Source: Cheilinus undulatus (taxonomy: Eukaryota; Chordata; Actinopteri; Labriformes; Labridae). From it: DNA of 64,000 nt. The stretch covers positions 28,722,947-28,786,946 of the forward strand of contig NC_054881.1 of assembly GCF_018320785.1 (NCBI RefSeq), given 5' to 3'. The notes beneath the pieces were generated by a model that did not search any database, had not been told where the DNA came from, and worked only from the letters and a program-made list of their open reading frames with translations. Shown piece after piece: positions 59,701 through 64,000 of this stretch (positions are counted from its first letter, which is position 1; each line of letters opens with the position of its first letter). Made by a program: the position numbers and the translations under genes.

Positions 59701-60436
59701 AACTCAGTACTTTCCAAACAAAGAAAAAATCTGGAGCTGCTGTAAAGTAGAATTAATGTGAAAGCAATTTCACCTGAAGGGTTGTGGGGAAGGTTTCTAA
59801 ATTTTTTGGGAGTGATTAAATGGGCTGATTTTGAAGAGATACAGCACTAGCTACAAGAGCAAAAAAGAAAAAAGTCGTTAAAAAAACAAAGGAAAGAGGA
59901 CTCAGTTTCTTGGTTCAAGATGGATCCTTCAATTGCTGTGTTAGGTGAAATCTGAGGCCAAACATGCTTCACATTATAGTTCTCGTTTGCAGAGGGCCTA
60001 CGTTGAATATGAAAAAGTTGTTAACAAAGAACCATAAAAGAGCACTTTAAAGGAAAGAAGAAATGTCTGATAAAGATTTAGCTCTGACAAACATTTTTGT
60101 TTCTTTCTGCAGCATTGCATTCAAATTGTATTTTAGATTTCGGACATGTTACCTCCCTCCTTTCTCCTGCAGGAGTTCAAGAACCCATAAGTACTTTGAT
60201 CCAAGATAAGTCAAGAGCGCCCAAAATAGTTCACAAAAGAATCCATGTTTGATCCTCAGCAGAAGGTGTGTTTGTGTGTGCGTGGGTGTGTGTGTCTGTG
60301 TGCGTGTTAAATATAAGTGTAAGTGTGTTCATGTGTTACCTTCATCAGACTGAATCTGAGCGCTGCTGCAGTGCAGTGACCAAGATAAAAACCAGATGAC
60401 TGTCAGAAACACAGGACTGGACAAAAGGCCTGGCAT
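47712..60436 (-). CDS. il11ra: Interleukin-11 receptor subunit alpha (class I cytokine receptor)
   Basis: Ten coding exons on the minus strand: 60436-60340, 55482-55416, 55118-54952, 54266-54152, 53798-53635, 52513-52350, 51288-51144, 49430-49335, 48060-47958 and 47790-47712. All have GT-AG borders and compatible phases, giving 398 residues. Order: signal peptide (1 to about 26); Ig-like domain with LACGT and YSCYD cysteines (about 33-110); cytokine-receptor domain with SISC, VRCSW, RPCIV and RHCDV cysteines (about 112-203); second fibronectin domain from LKPDPPESL (204-310) with WSEWT at 293-297; stalk; transmembrane helix (about 348-372); and a 25-residue basic tail ending KMKSMPI. The transmembrane anchor argues against CNTFR, which is GPI-linked. 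The layout, DPAFW and PDPPESL fit IL-11 receptor alpha better than IL-6 receptor. The receptor binds IL-11 at the cell surface and recruits gp130; the tail has no JAK-binding Box 1. An acceptor immediately precedes the ATG, so an upstream non-coding exon is expected, possibly outside the window. Confidence 0.88.
47958..48060 (-). CDS. il11ra: il11ra exon 9, encoding the transmembrane helix
   Basis: A strongly hydrophobic run of about 25 residues (from LGLVILLVLF to LSLIFVVW) follows the acidic stalk EDEGN. Flanked by CATCCAG acceptor and GTAAGA donor. It identifies this receptor as membrane-anchored. Confidence 0.88.
49606..50759 (+). mobile_element. Degraded Tc1/mariner element with transposase remains, in an il11ra intron
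   Basis: The termini AACTTAGCACA (49608) and the complement at 50747-50757 bound 1150 bp. Subterminal regions of about 170 bp are inverted copies (GTGTTTGGTAGATTATT versus GTGATTGGTAGATGTATT). The transposase is readable from about 49959 in broken frames: GGACVIVWGSIS, LQDDNARLHRA and EWPARTLTSTPLNP. These match the catalytic blocks of the IS630/Tc1 family (first and second aspartates in these motifs). The reading frame shifts after the proline-asparagine block and is interrupted by stops. It lies between il11ra exons 7 and 8, antisense to the gene. Confidence 0.85.
51144..51288 (-). CDS. il11ra: il11ra exon 7, encoding the WSXWS-type motif
   Basis: Starts in phase 0 after an acceptor (AACCAG) and ends GGGAAG|GTCAGA. 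It encodes the G-strand region of the membrane-proximal fibronectin domain, with VQVRAHDEV followed by the motif W-S-E-W-T at residues 293-297. The last position of the usual WSXWS is threonine here. Confidence 0.88.
51544..52150. mobile_element. MITE of the TACTTGAGTAA type in an il11ra intron
   Basis: The left end has AGTAACTAATGACATTTAGT and TACTTGTACC. The right end is rich in CTTTTACTTGAGTAGA and TACTTCTACTCAAGTAA, so the two ends are imperfect inverted copies of each other. No coding capacity. Lies between il11ra exons 6 and 7. A fragment of the same type is at 10446-10640. Confidence 0.65.
56680..56830 (+). mobile_element. 3' end fragment of the TTAA family seen at 10242
   Basis: Shares with 11260-11485 the blocks ATGGGCTCA/GTGGGCTCATGAC, AGCCAGGAAAGAGGTG, ATATTCCAAC and TTGGATTTCACT. 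The matching 5' end is absent. It lies in il11ra intron 1. Confidence 0.6.
56857..57193 (+). mobile_element. DNA element with 9-bp TSD (copy 2, 319 bp), in il11ra intron 1
   Basis: The element at 56866-57184 lies between CATCAGAAT direct repeats (56857-56865 and 57185-57193; two further bases match by chance with the element end). It is the short version of 28351-28869, lacking the exon-like interior. Termini are TAGCCTCGCATAGCAGATGG at the left and the complement of TAACCTGGCATGCCAGATGG at the right. The superfamily is unassigned; the 9-bp duplication points toward Mutator-like. Confidence 0.78.
57364..57404 (+). repeat. A-rich tract
   Basis: Runs of A broken by single C residues, perhaps the tail of a lost retroposon. 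Confidence 0.8.
59303..59327 (+). repeat. CA microsatellite
   Basis: Short interrupted CA dinucleotide run. Confidence 0.8.
60265..60306 (+). repeat. Imperfect GT microsatellite
   Basis: GT dinucleotide runs with interruptions, 34 bases from il11ra coding exon 1 on its intron side. Confidence 0.85.
60340..60436 (-). CDS. il11ra: il11ra exon 1 (coding), signal peptide
   Basis: The ATG follows an acceptor-like TCTCTCTAG directly. It encodes a hydrophobic leader (LLSSPVFLTVIWFLSWSL) ending HCSSA, the likely cleavage area, then QIQSDE and a donor GAAG|GTAACA. The preceding acceptor implies a 5'UTR exon further upstream. Confidence 0.82.
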
Positions 60437-61613
60437 CTAGAGAGACAAAAAGAGGGAAGGACAACAGGAAAGAAAGATTATATTATGATTAGGAGTTATT
60501 ATATGGCATCATCATCATTGTCATTCTGAGTTTGTTTCATACAAAACACTTGATATACTATTTTTTTAACATGATCCGTTTCTCATTTCTTGTTCAATTT
60601 TCTTGTAGTAAGCCCTAAAAGTTGTTTGGTAACAACATAGTAAATAACCACTGTCTTGGTCAAGACAGCCTTGCTAATGCACTTCTTGTAAATTATTTTT
60701 TTTAATTGAAAATGGGCAATTAATAAAAGAGAACCGAGTCATCTTTAGGCTTCAACCGTAAATTATTTGAGTAAACTGTCTTTGCAAACTAAACCTGAAA
60801 TGCACACTGAACAAAAAATGGACTGTAGAAATGATTTTGCTTAAAAAGTATATTAATAGTATTGTTGTTTCTACTACCATACAACAGAATTAGGGCATTT
60901 AACACATCTATAGTTCTTTTGATTTTTACATAATTACCTCTACTTTGGTCTGTGTTCAAACAGGGACATTTACAAGAAGACCACAACGGGATATGTGAAG
61001 AGACAGCTCATCTTATTTTATTCCATATTCAAAATGAATAGAAAAATACATGGACTGATGGTGGCTCTGGTCATCAGTTTTTATATTGTTTGCATGTATC
61101 ACCATGGGAAAATGATACCATTTAAAACTGAGAACTGACTGCATCTCAAATATAACATGCTACCACATACTGGAGTAGCTGAAGGTGTTTATCAGGACAG
61201 TTTAGGAGAAGGCACAAGGTAATCCCCCTACACCTTGACCTGCCCATCCACCCAAGTTGTTTCCAAAGGTCTGTCAGGTATGCCTTTGGTCTTGAACACA
61301 TGCTAGGCAATGATGAATAGAGAGGGCCCATGGTAAATGTTTCTTTTCCTTTTCCTTCTTTTTCTAGCTGAAGATATTGTGAAATTGGGAAATTTACAGC
61401 AGATGATTTAATCTACGCACAATGCTCCCTGCAATTAGGCAGATTGAGGTCGAGTCATGTTTATACAAACAGACCACATCAGAGTCTGAATAAAGTGGAC
61501 AGAGTACTTAAGCTTATTTTATCCAAACCAAATAGGTTAGGTGTGAAAACTCTATTAGTTGTTGTTCATTTGAAAACAATTGTCTATAACAAGGTTCCAC
61601 TAGTATTGAAAAA
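60437..61613. other. Upstream flank or 5' intron of il11ra
   Basis: A 5'UTR exon is expected in this direction because an acceptor precedes the start codon, but I cannot pick one out. No other gene is seen. Confidence 0.4.
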
Positions 61614-61955
61614 ATGCGGCGGTAGCTCAGTCTGGAAGGACTTGGACTGGGAATCAGAGGGTCACCAGTTCAAGTCCTAGTTAGACCATATCTCGACTTT
61701 GGCCTGGTAGCTGGAGAGGTGCCTGAGCACTGCCGAAATGCTCTTGAGCAAGGCACTGAACCCCCAACAGCTCATGGCAGCGCTCCAATGAGGGCAGCAA
61801 GGCCATCACTCTGACATCTCTCCATTAGTGCATGTCCATGGGGATCGTGCATTTGTATTGTAATTCAGCCTATGTTTGTGTAGCATCTATAACAATAGAG
61901 TGTAAACTGTGAATTTCCCTTCAGGGATTAATAAAGTATGACTTGACTTGACTTT
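61614..61955 (+). mobile_element. V-SINE-like tRNA-derived SINE
   Basis: The head is tRNA-like, with A box (GGTAGCTCAGTCTGG) and B box (AGTTCAAGTCC). A central block CTCTTGAGCAAGGCACTGAA followed by CCCC matches the conserved segment of vertebrate V-SINEs. The tail (GGGATTAATAAAGTATGACT and repeated ACTTG) resembles the 3' end of L2/CR1-like LINEs that mobilise such SINEs (family knowledge). No flanking duplication was found, and the head is degraded, so it is older than the SINE at 46893. Confidence 0.8.
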
Positions 61956-62479
61956 ACTTAAAAAGGCACATTCATACTAAGCAATTTGTCCTGTGCCCTG
62001 ATACTTAGGGCAGCAGATATAAAAACAGTCAAGAGCAGAAGTCTAACAAAAAAATCACAATTGCTAATATAAAGAATGTATAAATAAAAGAGAAGTTTTC
62101 AAACTATATATAAAGTATATGCATGTCTATGCAAAAATAAACACTACAAACAGACAATTTTAAATGCAGGTGTCAGATATTGCCAGTAACAGAACTTAAA
62201 TATATGAGCCAGGCTGTATAATTAGAGTAGAAAACTGGAAGCCAAGAAGAGTTGTTGGTTGTGGAGCAAAGAGACAGAGATTTCAACTGGAAAAAAGATA
62301 TAGACAGAGTAATGTGAAATAGACCAATACTGAGTAAAGGAAGGGGAAGAGGTGGTAGTGCAATAAAATCAGAAATGGAAATATAGCAACAAAAAATATA
62401 AACAGAGGCATTTAAAGTGGAATGGGTTACAAAAAGTGCATTTGGAGCAAAAACAGTAAACGTTACAGCAGTGACTTTT

Positions 62480-63037
62480 GAGTGGTCATTATTAAATATC
62501 TCTGTTACTGTTAATTGGTCATCAGTATAACTCTGTGACTGTAAATTAGTCATGAGAGTAACTCTGTGACTGTTGATTGGTCATCGGAGTAACTCTGTGA
62601 CTGCTGATTGGTCATCAGAGTGAGTCTGTGACTGCTGATTGACCGTCAGAGTAACTCTGTGACCGTTGACTAGCCATGAGAGTAACTCTGTGACTGCTGA
62701 TTGGTCATCAGAGTAACTCGGTGACTGCGGATTGGTCATCAGAGTAACTCTGTGAATGCTGATTGACCATCAGAGTAACTCTGTGACTGTTGACTGGCCA
62801 TCAGAGTAATTCTGTGACTGCTGATTGGTCATCAGAGTAACTCTGTGACTGCTGGGAAGTCATCAAAGTAACTGACTGTTGAGTGGCCGTCGGAATAACT
62901 CTGTGACTGTTAATTGGTCATCGGAGTAACTCTGTGACTGCTGGGATGTCATCAAAGTAACTGTGACTGTTGAGTGGCCATCAGTGTGACTCCGTGAATC
63001 TTGCCTGGTCATCAGAGCAACTCTGTGGCTGTTGAGC
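62480..63037 (+). repeat. Minisatellite, about 18 copies of a 31-bp unit
   Basis: Units follow the pattern GTCATCAGAGTAACTCTGTGA then CTGCTGATTG, mostly 30-32 bases, with a few shortened to 27-29. Divergence between units is about 5-25 percent by eye, with the outermost units most degraded. The unit length is not a multiple of three, so the minus-strand frames crossing it are not real proteins. Each unit contains the palindrome CAGAG-TAA-CTCTG. Confidence 0.95.
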
Positions 63038-64000
63038 GCTACACCTTTAGAGAGCATATTGGAACAAAACAACTTAAAACAAGTCACAAAACTGCAGTCA
63101 TTTCTGTGTATTTCATTAAACTGATTACATATCTGTTTCCAGGCCTGGTTGGCCTTAAAGCAATGTGTGTACAGGCCAGCCAGGGACTAGGGAAGACAGG
63201 GGTAGGCAGACTTCAGCACAGTATGGGGTTATTTGGGCCTAGTGTGAGGATGTCCTGCAAGTCAAGAGCAAACATTTTGTTCTATGAATCAGTAATTTGG
63301 AATAGTGGCATTAAATTTAGCATGTTAGCTCAGTTCATGCTTACATTTGCTATGTTCAACGTTTCAGTTTAAAATGTAAGCGTTGACAATTTACCCAAAT
63401 AACAAAAAAATGTCAGAACAAATACTTTGTTTGGTAGAGGGGATTATAAAAGGAACCACTCCACTGAAGTAGAAAGAACATTATCCACATTTTAGTGGAC
63501 CGGCTCTCCAGACTGAGAGAAGGACATTTAATAAACAAAGCAGATCTGTGTGCTGTTACAGAAAATTAAAACATGCCCTTGGATTAGGAGTATTTTGTTG
63601 AATTTTACCTTCTCCACATGTCATGATATGGAGTTATGCAAGTGCGAAGTGATACTGTTGATACTTTTATCCTCAAGCCGGTTAACTGCAGACAGCTGTA
63701 CTCACAAGGATCACTGGCAGGCACACTGTGTGCAATCAATGTGGGTGCTCGAGTACATACTCCACCTATTTGCAGACACACATAAACACACACAGACAGC
63801 CACTTTGTTGTTTCCTATTTACATCAGCTATTACTGTTCACCAAGGCTAACTGAACCAAAGATGAAAAATAAATACATCAACACCTACACCCCTGGGCTG
63901 GAAACTCTTCAGTGGTCATATCTATTGTCTTGTATGCATGTACAAGTGTGGGTTTGTGTGTGTGCATGTGTGTTTATGCATGTAAGAGAGACAAAAAAGA
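63038..64000. other. Intergenic, no feature recognised
   Basis: AT-rich with GT-rich ends near 63950-63980. No gene seen. Confidence 0.45.

Larger units (their letters stand above)
57194..60339 (-). other. Remainder of il11ra intron 1
   Basis: No further exon is seen. Contains an A-rich tract (57364-57404), CA/TG runs (59303-59327 and around 59356-59370), and short open frames across them that I do not regard as genes. Confidence 0.5.

Noticed and set aside
47712..60436. Assignment of the receptor to CNTFR or IL-6 receptor alpha
   Set aside because: CNTFR ends in a GPI signal, whereas this protein has a transmembrane helix and basic tail; the motifs around DPAFW and PDPPESL fit IL-11 receptor alpha better than IL-6 receptor. 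A phylogeny would settle it.
61618..61690. tRNA-like sequence with A and B boxes
   Set aside because: Head of a V-SINE-like element; the cloverleaf is degraded and the SINE body follows directly.
62480..63037. Regularly spaced direct repeats resembling a CRISPR array
   Set aside because: Units are contiguous without unique spacers, they diverge from each other, and the DNA is vertebrate; it is a minisatellite.
62173..63087. Minus-strand frames with repeated DDQLTVTE-like peptides
   Set aside because: They are translations of the 31-bp minisatellite; the unit is not a multiple of three and the frames do not persist.

Overview
The window looks like nuclear DNA of a bony fish, most likely a spiny-rayed teleost. 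It is AT-rich, intron-containing and gene-poor, and full of fish-type DNA transposons (hAT, Tc1/mariner, PIF/Harbinger, TTAA-target elements) and tRNA-derived SINEs. There are no operons, ribosome binding sites or CRISPR arrays. Only two protein-coding genes can be supported with splice-site-consistent exons.

Region by region: 1-32 kb is intergenic, with at least a dozen transposon copies, several with clean target-site duplications and some nested. A candidate non-coding first exon lies at 32.2-32.3 kb. It is followed by two hAT-type elements and the coding exons of a TMEM267 orthologue on the plus strand (35257-35664 and 36492-36827), with a 3'UTR that probably runs to about 39.16 kb. From 39 to 47.7 kb is intergenic sequence with a 1.2 kb TTAA element, a diverged tandem duplication carrying a Harbinger-like insertion, and a young SINE. 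From 60436 down to 47712, on the minus strand, is a ten-coding-exon class I cytokine receptor alpha chain of 398 residues, best matched to IL-11 receptor alpha (il11ra). Its introns hold a Tc1-like element, two MITEs and a solo fragment. Beyond 60.4 kb lie a V-SINE-like element and an 18-copy, about 31-bp minisatellite.

The two genes are convergent and are not known to act together. TMEM267 is a poorly characterised multi-pass membrane protein. IL-11 receptor alpha binds IL-11 and signals through gp130, having a short tail of its own. In human the two genes lie on different chromosomes, each next to a CCL27/CCL28-type chemokine gene, so their linkage here may keep an ancestral arrangement; I found no chemokine gene in the window.

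I found no convincing new multi-gene system. The most useful observations are two insertions dated by paralogous empty sites inside the window, a two-copy element family with 9-bp target duplications that carries a short helicase-like exon, a TTAA element whose open reading frame takes its stop codon from the target site, and the palindromic minisatellite.
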